Source: Pseudomonas californiensis (GTDB lineage Bacteria > Pseudomonadota > Gammaproteobacteria > Pseudomonadales > Pseudomonadaceae). Taken from it: a stretch of DNA of 64,000 nt. The notes under the pieces are model-generated. The model was not told where the DNA came from, did not search any database, and was given only the letters and a program-made list of their open reading frames with translations. The stretch is from contig NZ_JAGTPK010000004.1 in assembly GCF_021147775.1 (NCBI RefSeq), positions 186,001 through 250,000 of the forward strand. Reading direction: 5' to 3'. A program made the translations under genes and the position numbers. Below are positions 35,035-45,804 of the stretch, in pieces. Each line of letters begins with the position of its first letter. Position 1 is the stretch's first letter.

Positions 35035-35904
35035 TTATATCTGCGCATCCAGCAATTTCATGAATGCCCGCGCGGCATTGGAGAGCGTTCTTTCGGTATG
35101 CACGATATAGCCTAGCTGGCGATTGAGCTGTACGCCCGGCAACGGAATGCGTGCAACCTGTTCGTCGAGCATCGTGCGCGGCAGTACGCTCCAGGCAAGG
35201 CCAATGGAGACCATCATTTTGATAGTTTCCATGTAGTTGGTGCTCATGGCGATATTGGGCTTGAGGCCCTGTGCTTCACACAGCCCGCTGACGATGTGAT
35301 GAGTAAAGGTATTGCTGCCGGGAAACACGGCGGGATAACGCACGATGTCTTCGAGCTTCATCGGGCCGCTGTTGGCCAATGGGTGCTCGGGTGCCGCGAC
35401 AAAGTCCAGAGGGTCGTCCCATACCGGAACCGCTTTGATCAAGGCGTGAGGCTCGGGCGCGAGGGTGATGACTGCCAGCTCGGCGCGTCCATGCAGGATT
35501 TCTTCATACGCCACTTCCGAATCCAGAAACTGAATGTCCAGCGCGACGGCAGGGTAGGTGCGTGTGTACTCGCGTAATAAAGAAGGCAGACGATGCAGGC
35601 CGATGTGATGACTGGTGGCCAACGTCAGGCGGCCGGTCACTTCACCGGTCAGGTTGGTCAGGGCGCGACGCGTGTCGTCCAGCACGTTGAGGATCTGGTA
35701 GGCGCGCGGCAGTAGCGCTCGTCCGGCCTCCGTCAGGCTGACCTCTCGGCCAAGGCGATCGAACAGACGCACGTTGAGTTGCTGCTCCAGGCCAGCAATC
35801 CGCTTGCTGATGGCGGGTTGGGTCAGATACAGGCGCTCACCCGCACCGGAGAAGCTGCCGGTTTCAGCAATGGCTATAAATGCGTTGAGATTGGCCAGGT
35901 CCAT
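35035..35904 (-). CDS. LysR-family transcriptional regulator
   Basis: A 289-residue LysR protein with a typical N-terminal winged helix (LNAFIAIAETGSFSGAGERL, then QPAISKRIAGLEQQLNVRLF) and a C-terminal effector domain with the two-lobe pattern. The start at 35904 fits the family; 35934 adds 10 residues with no ribosome site. It is divergent from leuC (147 bp apart), an arrangement also seen in P. aeruginosa. LysR proteins often regulate the divergent operon, so control of leucine synthesis is plausible but unproven. Confidence 0.9.
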   Translation of the reverse strand: MDLANLNAFIAIAETGSFSGAGERLYLTQPAISKRIAGLEQQLNVRLFDRLGREVSLTEAGRALLPRAYQILNVLDDTRRALTNLTGEVTGRLTLATSHHIGLHRLPSLLREYTRTYPAVALDIQFLDSEVAYEEILHGRAELAVITLAPEPHALIKAVPVWDDPLDFVAAPEHPLANSGPMKLEDIVRYPAVFPGSNTFTHHIVSGLCEAQGLKPNIAMSTNYMETIKMMVSIGLAWSVLPRTMLDEQVARIPLPGVQLNRQLGYIVHTERTLSNAARAFMKLLDAQI

Positions 35905-36051
35905 GGTCGTATTCCAGTTGGTTATCCAAAGCATGAAAATTATGAATTTGAGTTATTTAAGCATATTCCATAGCATGACCGCACAAGCCAAGGGGTCATC
36001 GAGGTTCGATTGCCCAAGGCATAGAAAGAAGCTGATGAGGAAGTACGTCCG

Positions 36052-37476
36052 ATGGCCGGCAAAACGCTCTACGACAAGCTCTGGGATTCACACTTGGTCA
36101 AACAGCGCGACGATGGTTCGGCGCTGATCTACATTGACCGCCATATCATTCACGAAGTGACCTCGCCGCAAGCCTTCGAAGGTCTGCGTCTGGCCAAGCG
36201 CAAGCCATGGCGCATCGACTCGATCATCGCGACCCCTGACCACAACGTGCCGACCACGTCGGAGCGCAAGGGCGGTATCGGTGCCATCGAAGATCAGGTT
36301 TCGCGTCTGCAGGTCCAGACCCTGGATGACAACTGCGACGAATATGGCATCACCGAATTCAAGATGAACGATCCGCGCCAAGGCATCGTTCATGTCATTG
36401 GCCCGGAGCAGGGCGCAACCTTGCCTGGCATGAGCGTAGTGTGTGGCGACTCGCACACGTCGACCCATGGCGCCTTTGGCGCACTGGCGCACGGTATCGG
36501 CACGTCCGAGGTCGAGCATGTACTGGCGACACAGTGCCTGGTCGCCAAGAAAATGAAGAACATGCTGGTATCGGTCGAAGGGCAACTGCCGTTCGGCGTG
36601 ACCGCCAAGGACATCGTGCTGGCAGTCATCGGCAAGATCGGCACCGCAGGCGGTAACGGTTACGCCATCGAGTTCGCTGGCAGCGCGATTCGCGATCTGT
36701 CGATCGAAGGCCGCATGACGATCTGCAACATGTCTATCGAAGCAGGCGCTCGCGTCGGCATGGTCGCGACTGACGAGAAGACCGTCGAATACGTCAAAGG
36801 TCGTCCGTTCGCCCCCAAGGGCGCCGAGTGGGACTTGGCCGTCGAGGCCTGGAAAGATCTGGTCTCCGACGACGACGCGGTGTTCGATACGGTGGTCAAG
36901 CTCGACGCAGCACAGATCAAGCCGCAAGTCAGCTGGGGCACCTCGCCTGAAATGGTCCTGGCCGTGGATCAGAACGTGCCGGACCCGGCGCAGGAGCCGG
37001 ATCTGGTCAAGCGTGGCTCCATAGAACGTGCATTGAAATACATGGGCTTGAAGGCCAATCAGCCGATTACCGAAATCCAGCTGGATCGCGTATTCATTGG
37101 CTCGTGCACCAACTCGCGTATCGAAGACCTGCGCGCTGCTGCCGACATCGCCAAGGGCCGCAAGGTAGCGTCGACCATCAAGCAGGCTATCGTCGTGCCG
37201 GGCTCTGGTCTGATCAAGGAACAGGCCGAACTGGAAGGCCTGGACAAGATCTTCATCGAGGCAGGCTTTGAGTGGCGTGAGCCGGGCTGTTCCATGTGCC
37301 TGGCGATGAACCCGGATCGCCTGGGTTCCGGTGAGCATTGCGCATCCACCTCCAACCGTAACTTCGAAGGTCGTCAGGGTGCTGGTGGTCGTACGCATCT
37401 GGTGAGCCCGGCGATGGCAGCTGCTGCTGCAGTCAATGGCCGCTTCATCGATGTCCGTGACTTGATCCAGCACTGA
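36052..37476 (+). CDS. leuC: 3-isopropylmalate dehydratase large subunit
   Basis: Aconitase-superfamily subunit carrying the 4Fe-4S cluster, which with LeuD isomerises 2- to 3-isopropylmalate in leucine synthesis. The 474-residue protein has the substrate motif [16 protein letters not shown] stretch ([17 protein letters not shown]) and the three cluster cysteines ([13 protein letters not shown] and [11 protein letters not shown]). Its stop is 10 bp before leuD. The operon leuC-leuD-methyltransferase-leuB-asd follows. Confidence 0.97.
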   Translation: MAGKTLYDKLWDSHLVKQRDDGSALIYIDRHIIHEVTSPQAFEGLRLAKRKPWRIDSIIATPDHNVPTTSERKGGIGAIEDQVSRLQVQTLDDNCDEYGITEFKMNDPRQGIVHVIGPEQGATLPGMSVVCGDSHTSTHGAFGALAHGIGTSEVEHVLATQCLVAKKMKNMLVSVEGQLPFGVTAKDIVLAVIGKIGTAGGNGYAIEFAGSAIRDLSIEGRMTICNMSIEAGARVGMVATDEKTVEYVKGRPFAPKGAEWDLAVEAWKDLVSDDDAVFDTVVKLDAAQIKPQVSWGTSPEMVLAVDQNVPDPAQEPDLVKRGSIERALKYMGLKANQPITEIQLDRVFIGSCTNSRIEDLRAAADIAKGRKVASTIKQAIVVPGSGLIKEQAELEGLDKIFIEAGFEWREPGCSMCLAMNPDRLGSGEHCASTSNRNFEGRQGAGGRTHLVSPAMAAAAAVNGRFIDVRDLIQH

Positions 37477-37486
37477 GGAACCCAGC

Positions 37487-38128
37487 ATGAAAGCGTTTAC
37501 CCAGCACAACGGCCTGGTTGCTCCTCTGGACCGCGCCAACGTCGACACCGATCAGATCATCCCCAAGCAGTTCTTGAAATCGATCAAGCGCACGGGCTTT
37601 GGCCCGAACCTGTTCGACGAATGGCGCTATCTGGATGTAGGTCAGCCGTATCAGGACAATTCCAGGCGTCCGCTCAACCATGAGTTCGTGCTCAACCACG
37701 AGCGTTACCAGGGGGCGAGCGTGTTGTTGGCCCGCGAGAACTTCGGTTGCGGCTCCAGCCGTGAGCACGCACCTTGGGCACTGGAAGAATACGGTTTCTG
37801 CGCAATCATCGCGCCGAGTTATGCCGACATCTTCTTCAACAACAGCTTCAAGAACGGCCTGTTGCCAATCATTCTGGCTGAAGACGAAGTCGATCAGTTG
37901 TTCAAGCAGGTTGAAGCCAGCCCCGGTTATCAATTGAACGTCGATTTGCAGGCTCAGACCGTGACCCGTCCCGACGGGCAGGTCTACCACTTTGAAATCG
38001 ACGCGTTCCGCAAACACTGCCTGCTCAATGGTCTGGACGATATCGGCCTGACTTTGATGGACGCTGAGGCCATTGCTACCTTCGAGGGCAAGCATCGCGC
38101 CAGCCAGCCGTGGCTGTTTCGCGACTGA
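37487..38128 (+). CDS. leuD: 3-isopropylmalate dehydratase small subunit
   Basis: Swivelling small subunit that completes the isopropylmalate isomerase active site. The 213-residue protein has [16 protein letters not shown] near the start and the key motif [16 protein letters not shown] (about residues 84-99). It begins 10 bp after leuC and has the standard length. Confidence 0.97.
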   Translation: MKAFTQHNGLVAPLDRANVDTDQIIPKQFLKSIKRTGFGPNLFDEWRYLDVGQPYQDNSRRPLNHEFVLNHERYQGASVLLARENFGCGSSREHAPWALEEYGFCAIIAPSYADIFFNNSFKNGLLPIILAEDEVDQLFKQVEASPGYQLNVDLQAQTVTRPDGQVYHFEIDAFRKHCLLNGLDDIGLTLMDAEAIATFEGKHRASQPWLFRD

Positions 38129-38198
38129 AACGGCGAAGTGCCCTGACAGCCAGCAGATTTGTATCCATCACTGAAATACCTTTTGAAGGAAGACTGCC

Positions 38199-38963
38199 AT
38201 GAGCTCCACCGTCCACACTCAAGTCGTGCGGCGTCAATTTGGTGAACAGGCTTCGGCCTACCTGAGCAGTGCTGTGCACGCCCAAGGGACTGAATTTGCG
38301 CTGCTACAGGCTGAAGTGGCCGGGCACAGCGATGCGAAGGTGCTGGATCTGGGCTGTGGCGCCGGTCATGTGAGCTTCAATGTCGCCCCATCGGTGGGCG
38401 AAGTGGTAGCGTACGATCTTTCGCAGCAAATGCTCGATGTGGTCAGCGCTGCTGCGGCTGAGAAAGGGTTGGGCAATATCAGTACCGTGTGCGGGTCGGC
38501 CGAACTTCTGCCGTTTGCTGACGGCGAGTTCGATTTCGTGTTCAGCCGTTATTCGGCGCACCACTGGAGCGATCTGGCGCTGGCACTTCGCGAAGTTCGC
38601 CGGGTCTTGAAGCCGGGCGGCGTGGCCGCCTTCATCGATGTGATGTCGCCGGGCAGCCCATTGCTGGACACTTATCTGCAAACGGCCGAAGTGCTGCGTG
38701 ATACCAGCCATGTGCGGGATTATTCCGCCGCCGAATGGCTGCATCAGGTCAGCGGCGCCGGTCTGTTCACGCGCAGCCACACCCGGCAGCGCCTGCGCCT
38801 TGAATTCACCTCGTGGGTCGAGCGTATGCGCACGCCGCTCTCGTTGCAGGTCGCCATTCGTGAGCTGCAGCAGGCGATGGGTGACGAAGTCCGTGAGTAT
38901 TTCGAGATTGATGCGCAGGGTTCATTCAGTACCGATGTGTTGGTGCTGTGGGCCGAGCGATGA
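38199..38963 (+). CDS. class I SAM-dependent methyltransferase embedded in the leu operon
   Basis: A 254-residue UbiE/Methyltransf_11-type enzyme. The SAM-binding motif I is VLDLGCGAGHVSFNVA (about residues 48-63), the acidic loop is VVAYDLSQQMLDVV, and motif IV/post-motif sequence is FDFVFSRYSAHHWSDL. The substrate is unknown. It lies 70 bp after leuD and 69 bp before leuB. The same insertion is found in the P. aeruginosa leu cluster (PA3119), so the linkage is conserved although no role in leucine synthesis is known. AAGGAAG precedes the ATG. Confidence 0.9.
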   Translation: MSSTVHTQVVRRQFGEQASAYLSSAVHAQGTEFALLQAEVAGHSDAKVLDLGCGAGHVSFNVAPSVGEVVAYDLSQQMLDVVSAAAAEKGLGNISTVCGSAELLPFADGEFDFVFSRYSAHHWSDLALALREVRRVLKPGGVAAFIDVMSPGSPLLDTYLQTAEVLRDTSHVRDYSAAEWLHQVSGAGLFTRSHTRQRLRLEFTSWVERMRTPLSLQVAIRELQQAMGDEVREYFEIDAQGSFSTDVLVLWAER

Positions 38964-39032
38964 GTTTTTTGCCATATCAAGCGTTATAGACAGGCGCTGT
39001 TCGAGGCGCCGATGCACAAAATTGAGGATGTT

Positions 39033-40115
39033 ATGAGCAAGCAGATTCTGATTCTCCCAGGTGACGGTATTGGCCCGGAAATCATGACCGAAGCGGTCAA
39101 GGTGCTGGAGTTGGCCAATGAGAAATATCAACTGGGCTTTGAATTGACCCATGACGTTATCGGCGGCGCAGCCATCGACAAGCACGGCGTGCCGCTGGCC
39201 GACGAAACCCTGGACCGTGCCCGCGCTGCCGATGCAGTGTTGCTTGGCGCCGTGGGCGGCCCGAAATGGGACGCCATTGATCGTGACATCCGTCCTGAGC
39301 GCGGTCTGCTGAAAATTCGTTCGCAGCTGGGCCTGTTCGGCAATCTGCGTCCGGCGATCCTTTACCCGCAGTTGGCTGACGCTTCGAGCCTCAAGCCGGA
39401 AATTGTCGCGGGTCTGGACATTCTGATCGTCCGCGAACTGACCGGCGGTATCTATTTCGGCGCGCCACGTGGCACCCGAGTGTTGGAAAATGGCGAGCGT
39501 CAGTCGTACGACACGCTGCCTTACAGCGAAAGCGAAATCCGCCGTATTGCCCGTGTCGGTTTCGACATGGCCATGGTCCGCGGCAAGAAGCTGTGCTCGG
39601 TGGACAAGGCCAACGTACTGGCGTCCAGCCAGTTGTGGCGCGAAATCGTTGAGCAGGTCGCCCAGGATTACCCTGAGGTCGAATTGAGCCATCTGTACGT
39701 TGACAACGCCGCCATGCAACTGGTGCGTGCGCCCAAGCAGTTCGACGTGATCGTGACCGACAACATGTTCGGCGACATCCTGTCCGACCAGGCTTCGATG
39801 CTCACCGGCTCCATCGGCATGCTGCCGTCGGCGTCGCTCGATACTGCCAACAAGGGTATGTATGAGCCGTGCCACGGTTCGGCGCCGGACATCGCTGGCA
39901 AAGGCATTGCCAATCCGTTGGCGACCATTCTTTCGGTCTCGATGATGCTGCGTTACAGCTTCAACCTGACCGACGCTGCCGACGCCATTGAAAAGGCTGT
40001 CAGCGTGGTGCTGGATCAAGGGTTGCGCACTGGCGACATCTGGTCGACGGGCAACACCAAAGTCGGTACTCAGGAAATGGGCGACGCAGTAGTCGCCGCG
40101 CTGCGGAATCTGTAA
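39033..40115 (+). CDS. leuB: 3-isopropylmalate dehydrogenase
   Basis: NAD-dependent oxidative decarboxylase forming 2-oxoisocaproate, the precursor of leucine. The 360-residue protein begins [18 protein letters not shown]. It has the substrate Arg residues in [20 protein letters not shown] and [11 protein letters not shown], the metal Asp in [15 protein letters not shown], and the NAD motif [20 protein letters not shown] supports ATG 39033. The ATG at 39012 adds seven unrelated residues. Confidence 0.97.
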   Translation: MSKQILILPGDGIGPEIMTEAVKVLELANEKYQLGFELTHDVIGGAAIDKHGVPLADETLDRARAADAVLLGAVGGPKWDAIDRDIRPERGLLKIRSQLGLFGNLRPAILYPQLADASSLKPEIVAGLDILIVRELTGGIYFGAPRGTRVLENGERQSYDTLPYSESEIRRIARVGFDMAMVRGKKLCSVDKANVLASSQLWREIVEQVAQDYPEVELSHLYVDNAAMQLVRAPKQFDVIVTDNMFGDILSDQASMLTGSIGMLPSASLDTANKGMYEPCHGSAPDIAGKGIANPLATILSVSMMLRYSFNLTDAADAIEKAVSVVLDQGLRTGDIWSTGNTKVGTQEMGDAVVAALRNL

Positions 40116-40185
40116 TCTCTCTGGCCCGCTGCCTGCTGTGTAGACGCAGAGCAGCGGTCCCACTTTTATTCAAGGTGTAGTTGCG

Positions 40186-41298
40186 ATGAAACGTGTAGGT
40201 CTGATCGGTTGGCGTGGCATGGTCGGTTCCGTGCTCATGCAGCGGATGCGCGAAGAGCAGGATTTCGATCTGATCGAGCCTGTGTTCTTCACTACCTCCA
40301 ATGTCGGTGGCCAGGCTCCTTCGGTGGGCAAGGACGTTGCGCCCCTGAAAGATGCGTACAGCATTGACGAGCTGAAAACCCTGGACGTGGTCCTGACCTG
40401 TCAGGGCGGCGACTATACCAACGAGGTGTTCCCGAAGTTGCGCGAAGCGGGCTGGCAGGGTTACTGGATCGACGCGGCTTCGAGCCTGCGCATGCAGGAT
40501 GATGCCGTGATTGTCCTGGACCCGGTGAACCGCAAGGTCATTGACCAGCAACTGGATGCAGGCACCAAGAACTATATTGGTGGCAACTGCACCGTCAGCC
40601 TGATGCTGATGGGCCTGGGCGGTCTGTTCGACGCCGGTCTGGTCGAGTGGATGAACGTCATGACGTATCAGGCGGCCTCTGGCGCCGGTGCGCAGAACAT
40701 GCGTGAGCTGATCAAGCAGATGGGCGCGGTCCATGCGTCGGTTGCCGATGAGCTGGCCAACCCGTCCAGTGCCATTCTGGACATCGACCGCAAAGTGGCA
40801 GAAGCCATGCGCGGCGAAGCGTTTCCGACCGAGAACTTCGGTGTGCCACTGGCTGGCAGCCTGATCCCCTGGATCGACAAGGCGCTGCCTAACGGTCAGA
40901 GCCGCGAAGAGTGGAAAGGGCAGGCCGAGACCAACAAGATTCTCGGTCGCTTCAAAAGCCCGATCCCGGTCGATGGTATCTGTGTGCGGATCGGCGCCAT
41001 GCGCTGCCACAGCCAGGCGTTGACCATCAAGCTGAACAAGGATGTACCGATTGCGGACATAGAAGGCTTGATCAGCCAGCACAACCCTTGGGTCAAGCTG
41101 GTGCCTAACACCCGCGAAGCGAGCGCGCAGGAACTGAGCCCGACAGCGGTGACCGGTACCATGAGCGTTCCAGTCGGGCGTCTGCGCAAGCTGAACATGG
41201 GTTCGCAGTACCTCGGCGCGTTCACCGTAGGTGACCAGCTGCTGTGGGGCGCGGCTGAACCGTTGCGTCGCATGCTGAGAATCCTGTTGGAGCGTTGA
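40186..41298 (+). CDS. asd: aspartate-semialdehyde dehydrogenase
   Basis: NADPH enzyme reducing aspartyl phosphate to aspartate semialdehyde, the branch point to lysine, diaminopimelate, threonine and methionine, and therefore essential for the cell wall. The 370-residue protein has the NADP motif [17 protein letters not shown] and the catalytic Cys in [15 protein letters not shown] (near residue 135). His and Arg of the substrate site lie near [15 protein letters not shown]. It follows leuB by 70 bp and ends in a strong terminator, closing the cluster. Confidence 0.96.
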   Translation: MKRVGLIGWRGMVGSVLMQRMREEQDFDLIEPVFFTTSNVGGQAPSVGKDVAPLKDAYSIDELKTLDVVLTCQGGDYTNEVFPKLREAGWQGYWIDAASSLRMQDDAVIVLDPVNRKVIDQQLDAGTKNYIGGNCTVSLMLMGLGGLFDAGLVEWMNVMTYQAASGAGAQNMRELIKQMGAVHASVADELANPSSAILDIDRKVAEAMRGEAFPTENFGVPLAGSLIPWIDKALPNGQSREEWKGQAETNKILGRFKSPIPVDGICVRIGAMRCHSQALTIKLNKDVPIADIEGLISQHNPWVKLVPNTREASAQELSPTAVTGTMSVPVGRLRKLNMGSQYLGAFTVGDQLLWGAAEPLRRMLRILLER

Positions 41299-41322
41299 TC
41301 CGCAGGCTTTTCGCTGTACATC

Positions 41323-41357
41323 AAGCCCGCTTCTTGAAAGAGAAGCGGGCTTTTTTT
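41323..41357 (+). terminator. intrinsic terminator after asd
   Basis: AAGCCCGCTTCT pairs perfectly with AGAAGCGGGCTT around TGAAAG and runs into a T7 tract. Confidence 0.93.
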
Positions 41358-41382
41358 GTGTGCGATTTGGCACATATTTCAA

Positions 41383-41441
41383 TCCCTATATATGGGACTT
41401 AAATTTACATATTGAGATAAATCAGAATTCGGGTTTATAGT
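41383..41441 (+). promoter_or_regulatory. dgo operon promoter with upstream TCCC/GGGA palindrome
   Basis: TTGAGA (41412) and TATAGT (41436) are separated by 18 bp and lie 40 bp before dgoK. At 41383-41397 the sequence TCCCTATATATGGGA is an inverted repeat with 4-bp arms around an AT core, centred about 22 bp upstream of the -35. It could be the site of the IclR regulator encoded at the end of the operon. Confidence 0.55.
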
Positions 41442-41480
41442 CTGCCTGCACTCACTTTCAAAAAAACAACAGGTGAAGCA

Positions 41481-42488
41481 ATGCAGCAGGCGCAATTGAT
41501 CGCGCTCGATTGGGGGACCACCTCACTTCGTGCCTATCGACTTGGCAATAACGGCCAGGTTCTGGAACAACGTGCCTTGAGCGCGGGCATCATGCAGTTA
41601 CCCACCACACCACGCCTCATCGCGGGCGAGCTGTGCAGCGACGGGTTTGAACTGGCTTTCGAGCAGGCGTGCGGCGATTGGCTCGACGCGCAGCCTGACC
41701 TTCCAGTCATTGCCTGCGGCATGGTCGGCAGTGCCCAGGGTTGGCGCGAGGCCGCGTACCGGGAAACCCCGGCCAGCGTCGGCGGGCTCAGTGCTGCCCT
41801 ACAGACCGTGCGCAGCCTGCGCGGCGTCACGGTGCATATCATTCCCGGTGTCCTGCAGCGCTCCGCACTGCCCAATGTCATGCGCGGCGAAGAAACCCAG
41901 GTGCTGGGCATTCTGGCCACACTCGATGCGCAACTCGCCAGCGAGCCACTGCTCATCGGTCTGCCCGGCAGCCATTCGAAATGGGTGCAGGTGGTTAAAG
42001 GTCGAATCGTCCATTTCGATACCTTCATGACTGGTGAGGTGTACGCCACGCTGTGCGCTCACACCATTCTGGGCCGCACCATGCAGCCGAACGAAACATT
42101 CGATACCGAGGCATTCGATTCGGGGCTGGCCGTCGCCCGGTCGGACGCTGGCAAGGCCGGTCCGCTTTCCACCATCTTCAGCTGCCGCACGCTGGGCCTT
42201 ACCGGCCAGTTGGCGGCGAGCGCCCAACCGGACTACCTGTCAGGTGTGTTGATCGGCCACGAGCTGGCGTCGCTTGCTGCGCTGCAGCGCGATGCACATC
42301 AACAACTGCCTGCCGTGATCCTGATTGGCAGCGAATCCCTGTGCGCTCGCTACGCACGTGGCCTGACAGCCAGCGGCTTCCCTCGGGTGACCCTGGCCGA
42401 GCAGGCCACCGAACGCGGCCTCTGGCAGGTCGCCGCCCAGGCGGGGCTGCTCGCGTCCCCGGCTCCCCATTACGCTCAAGAGGTGTGA
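41481..42488 (+). CDS. dgoK: 2-dehydro-3-deoxygalactonokinase
   Basis: ATP-dependent kinase of the DeLey-Doudoroff galactonate route, phosphorylating 2-keto-3-deoxygalactonate. The 335-residue protein begins IALDWGTTSLRAYRL (phosphate-binding loop) and has CGMVGSAQGWREA and GLPGSHSKWVQV motifs typical of DgoK. Its stop is one base before the dgoA ATG. AGGTG precedes the ATG. Confidence 0.92.
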   Translation: MQQAQLIALDWGTTSLRAYRLGNNGQVLEQRALSAGIMQLPTTPRLIAGELCSDGFELAFEQACGDWLDAQPDLPVIACGMVGSAQGWREAAYRETPASVGGLSAALQTVRSLRGVTVHIIPGVLQRSALPNVMRGEETQVLGILATLDAQLASEPLLIGLPGSHSKWVQVVKGRIVHFDTFMTGEVYATLCAHTILGRTMQPNETFDTEAFDSGLAVARSDAGKAGPLSTIFSCRTLGLTGQLAASAQPDYLSGVLIGHELASLAALQRDAHQQLPAVILIGSESLCARYARGLTASGFPRVTLAEQATERGLWQVAAQAGLLASPAPHYAQEV

Positions 42489-42489
42489 C

Positions 42490-43125
42490 ATGCTCAAACA
42501 AGCTTTGAAGGAAAACGGTCTGGTCGCGATTCTCCGTGGCCTGCGCCCAGAGGAAGCGCCAGCCATTGGCGACGTACTTTACGAGGCCGGCTTTCGGGTC
42601 ATCGAAGTACCGCTGAACTCTCCCCAGCCGTTCGACAGTATTCGTCTGTTGCGCCAGCTTCTGCCTGCCGATTGCCTGATCGGCGCCGGGACCGTGCTGA
42701 CGCCAGAGCAGGTGACGCAGGTGAAGGATGCCGGTGGACAGGTGATTGTCATGCCGCACAGCGACGCCAAGGTGTTGCGCGCGGCCAAGGCGGCCGACAT
42801 GTTTCTGTCGCCTGGCGTCGCTACGCCAACCGAAGCCTTCGCCGCACTCGCTGAAGGTGCTGACGTGCTCAAGCTGTTTCCGGCCGAGCAGATGTCGCCA
42901 GCAGTGGTCAAGGCCTGGCTGGCGGTGCTCCCGGCGGGTACTGTCCTGCTGCCAGTCGGTGGCATTACCCCGGACAACATGAAGGTGTTTCTCGACGCAG
43001 GCGTCAAAGGTTTTGGTCTGGGCTCGGGGCTGTTCAAGCCAGGCATGACCGCCGCCGACGTCGCGGAGCGCGCCCAGGCTTATGTGGCGGCCTGGAAGCG
43101 TCAGACAGCGTCGCGCTCAGACTGA
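42490..43125 (+). CDS. dgoA: 2-dehydro-3-deoxy-6-phosphogalactonate aldolase
   Basis: Class I aldolase splitting 2-keto-3-deoxy-6-phosphogalactonate into pyruvate and glyceraldehyde 3-phosphate. The 211-residue KDPG-aldolase-family protein has the substrate Glu in LRGLRPEEA, the motif [11 protein letters not shown], and the Schiff-base Lys in [11 protein letters not shown] (near residue 126). It starts 1 bp after dgoK, so translation is probably coupled. Here it is a separate protein from the dehydratase. Confidence 0.92.
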   Translation: MLKQALKENGLVAILRGLRPEEAPAIGDVLYEAGFRVIEVPLNSPQPFDSIRLLRQLLPADCLIGAGTVLTPEQVTQVKDAGGQVIVMPHSDAKVLRAAKAADMFLSPGVATPTEAFAALAEGADVLKLFPAEQMSPAVVKAWLAVLPAGTVLLPVGGITPDNMKVFLDAGVKGFGLGSGLFKPGMTAADVAERAQAYVAAWKRQTASRSD

Positions 43126-43199
43126 CGCACGGCAAAAGCCGTCGTTCTGTAAAAGTCTCAAGACCTCAATACAAGAATTCAACAAGAGATACCGTCCCC

Positions 43200-44348
43200 A
43201 TGAAAATTACAAAACTCACGACGTTCATCGTTCCGCCACGTTGGTGCTTTCTGAAAGTCGAGACCGACGAAGGAGTCGTTGGCTGGGGTGAGCCCGTGGT
43301 CGAAGGTCGCGCTCACACCGTGGCGGCGGCTGTGGAAGAACTTGCCGATTACTTGATCGGTAAAGACCCGCGCAACATCGAGGATATCTGGACGGTGCTG
43401 TACCGCGGCGGTTTCTATCGCGGCGGCGCGATCCACATGAGCGCACTGGCCGGCATCGACCAGGCATTGTGGGACATCAAAGGCAAGGCACTGGGCGTTT
43501 CGGTCAGCGACCTGCTGGGTGGCCAGGTTCGTGACAAGATTCGCGTCTATTCGTGGATCGGCGGCGATCGCCCTGCGGACACCGCGCGGGCTGCAAGAGA
43601 AGCGGTCGAGCGCGGCTTCACCGCAGTCAAAATGAATGGCACCGAAGAGCTGCAATTTCTCGATACCTTCGACAAGGTCGATCTGGCACTGGCCAACGTG
43701 GCTGCCGTGCGTGACGCAGTCGGGCCGAACGTCGGCATCGGCGTGGACTTCCATGGCCGGGTGCACAAGCCAATGGCCAAGGTCCTGATGAAAGAGCTGG
43801 ATCCTTACAAGCTGATGTTCATCGAAGAGCCGGTGCTCAGCGAGAACTACGAAGCATTGAAGGAGCTGGCGCCCCTGACCAGCACGCCAATTGCGCTGGG
43901 TGAGCGACTGTTCTCGCGTTGGGATTTCAAGCGTGTGTTGAGTGAAGGTTACGTCGACATCATCCAGCCCGATGCATCCCACGCAGGCGGTATCACCGAG
44001 ACACGCAAGATCGCCAACATGGCTGAGGCCTACGACGTTGCGTTGGCGCTGCATTGCCCGCTGGGGCCGATTGCGCTGGCTGCTTGCCTGCAGCTTGATG
44101 CGGTTTGTTACAACGCTTTCATCCAGGAGCAGAGCCTGGGCATCCACTACAACGAAAGCAACGACCTGCTCGATTACGTCAAGCATCCGGAAGTCTTCGA
44201 CTACGACAAAGGCATGGTCAAGATCCCCAACGGCCCCGGCCTGGGCATCGAGATCAACGAGGAATACGTCAAGGAACGTGCCGCCATTGGTCACCGCTGG
44301 CGCAACCCGATCTGGCGTCATGCTGATGGCAGCTTTGCCGAGTGGTGA
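43200..44348 (+). CDS. dgoD: D-galactonate dehydratase
   Basis: Enolase-superfamily dehydratase converting galactonate to 2-keto-3-deoxygalactonate, 382 residues. Metal ligands are Asp in GVDFHGRVH (with the catalytic His), Glu in FIEEPVLSE and Glu in [11 protein letters not shown] catalytic His is in [13 protein letters not shown]. All key residues match the galactonate group. It lies 74 bp after dgoA in the dgo operon. Confidence 0.95.
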   Translation: MKITKLTTFIVPPRWCFLKVETDEGVVGWGEPVVEGRAHTVAAAVEELADYLIGKDPRNIEDIWTVLYRGGFYRGGAIHMSALAGIDQALWDIKGKALGVSVSDLLGGQVRDKIRVYSWIGGDRPADTARAAREAVERGFTAVKMNGTEELQFLDTFDKVDLALANVAAVRDAVGPNVGIGVDFHGRVHKPMAKVLMKELDPYKLMFIEEPVLSENYEALKELAPLTSTPIALGERLFSRWDFKRVLSEGYVDIIQPDASHAGGITETRKIANMAEAYDVALALHCPLGPIALAACLQLDAVCYNAFIQEQSLGIHYNESNDLLDYVKHPEVFDYDKGMVKIPNGPGLGIEINEEYVKERAAIGHRWRNPIWRHADGSFAEW

Positions 44349-44428
44349 TCTGATCAGGCCAATACCTGTTGGCCGCTGAAATACGCCACAGACAGTCCTC
44401 AATAAATCCAAAAAGAGGCAATATTTTC

Positions 44429-45739
44429 ATGCGCACTCGTACGATAGAGGGCGCGGCATCACTGGTGACGCCGTCCCGCAAACGTTTCTTCATCATGGTG
44501 CTGTTGTTCATCACGGTGGTGATCAACTACCTGGACCGCAGCAACCTGTCGATCGCCGCACCGGCGCTGACGTCTGAACTGGGTATTGATCCGGTACACG
44601 TCGGTCTGATCTTTTCGGCTTTCGGCTGGACTTATGCTGCCATGCAACTGCCCGGCGGCTGGCTGGTGGACCGTGTTCCGCCGCGCATCCTCTACACCGT
44701 GGCGCTGATGCTCTGGTCGATCGCCACCATCATGCTGGGTTTTGCCGCCAGCTTCATTGCGTTGTTCGTGCTGCGCATGGCAGTCGGTGCGCTGGAGGCG
44801 CCTGCCTACCCGATCAACAGCCGAGTGGTCACCACCTGGTTTCCGGAACGCGAACGCGCCACGGCCATCGGCTTTTATACCTCCGGGCAGTTTGTCGGGC
44901 TGGCATTCCTGACGCCGGTACTGGCCTGGCTGCAAGCGCATTACGGCTGGCACATGGTGTTCGTGGCAACCGGCGGCGTGGGCGTAGTGTGGGCGGTCAT
45001 CTGGTACGCGGTGTACCGCGAGCCGCGTGACTTCAAGGGTGTCAATCAGCAGGAAATCGACCTGATTCGCGAAGGCGGTGGTCTGGTCGACATTCAGAAG
45101 GATGCCGATAAACAGAAGCAGGGTTTCAGTTGGCTGGACCTGGGCATTGTGCTGAGCAAGCGCAAGCTGTGGGGGATCTACCTGGGGCAGTTCTGCCTGA
45201 ACTCCACGCTTTGGTTTTTCCTGACCTGGTTCCCGACGTACCTGGTGAAATACCGGGGCATGGATTTCATCAAGTCCGGCCTGTTGGCGTCGCTGCCGTT
45301 TCTCGCTGCGTTCGTTGGCGTGCTGTGTTCCGGCTTCTTCTCGGACTGGCTGATCCGCCGCGGTCATACCGTCGGCTTCGCCCGTAAATTGCCGATCATT
45401 GCCGGTCTGCTGATCTCGACCTCGATCATTGGCGCGAACTTCGTCGAATCCACGCCACTGGTCATTGCCTTCCTCGCACTGGCGTTCTTCGGTAATGGTC
45501 TGGCGTCGATCACCTGGTCGCTGGTGTCGACCCTGGCACCGGCACGTCTGCTGGGACTGACTGGCGGTACGTTCAACTTCATCGGCAATCTGGCGGCCAT
45601 CGCCACACCTATCGTGATCGGTTTTCTGGCCTCTGGCGACTCGTTCGCCCCAGCCATTACCTACATCTCGGTGCTGGCGCTGCTGGGTGCGCTGTCGTAC
45701 ATCCTGCTGGTGGGTAAAGTCGAGCGCATCGAACTCTGA
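44429..45739 (+). CDS. dgoT: MFS galactonate transporter
   Basis: A 436-residue anion:cation symporter of the major facilitator superfamily with about twelve helices. The first helix contains FFIMVLLFITVVINYLDRSN, and the loop after helix 2 contains PGGWLVDRVPPR. Gene context (80 bp after dgoD) makes D-galactonate the likely substrate. The ATG at 44429 has AGAGG upstream. An earlier ATG at 44369 has no ribosome site and adds unrelated residues. It is related to but distinct from KguT at 19521. Confidence 0.88.
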   Translation: MRTRTIEGAASLVTPSRKRFFIMVLLFITVVINYLDRSNLSIAAPALTSELGIDPVHVGLIFSAFGWTYAAMQLPGGWLVDRVPPRILYTVALMLWSIATIMLGFAASFIALFVLRMAVGALEAPAYPINSRVVTTWFPERERATAIGFYTSGQFVGLAFLTPVLAWLQAHYGWHMVFVATGGVGVVWAVIWYAVYREPRDFKGVNQQEIDLIREGGGLVDIQKDADKQKQGFSWLDLGIVLSKRKLWGIYLGQFCLNSTLWFFLTWFPTYLVKYRGMDFIKSGLLASLPFLAAFVGVLCSGFFSDWLIRRGHTVGFARKLPIIAGLLISTSIIGANFVESTPLVIAFLALAFFGNGLASITWSLVSTLAPARLLGLTGGTFNFIGNLAAIATPIVIGFLASGDSFAPAITYISVLALLGALSYILLVGKVERIEL

Positions 45740-45804
45740 GGTCGACGCGTCCTGACGCTGGCGACGATAATGTCGCCAGCGTTCCGAACTGATCAAGGCT
45801 TGTC

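Noticed and set aside
36088..37548. 486-codon open frame on the minus strand opposite leuC
   Set aside because: A shadow caused by high GC third positions. leuC motifs on the plus strand are complete.
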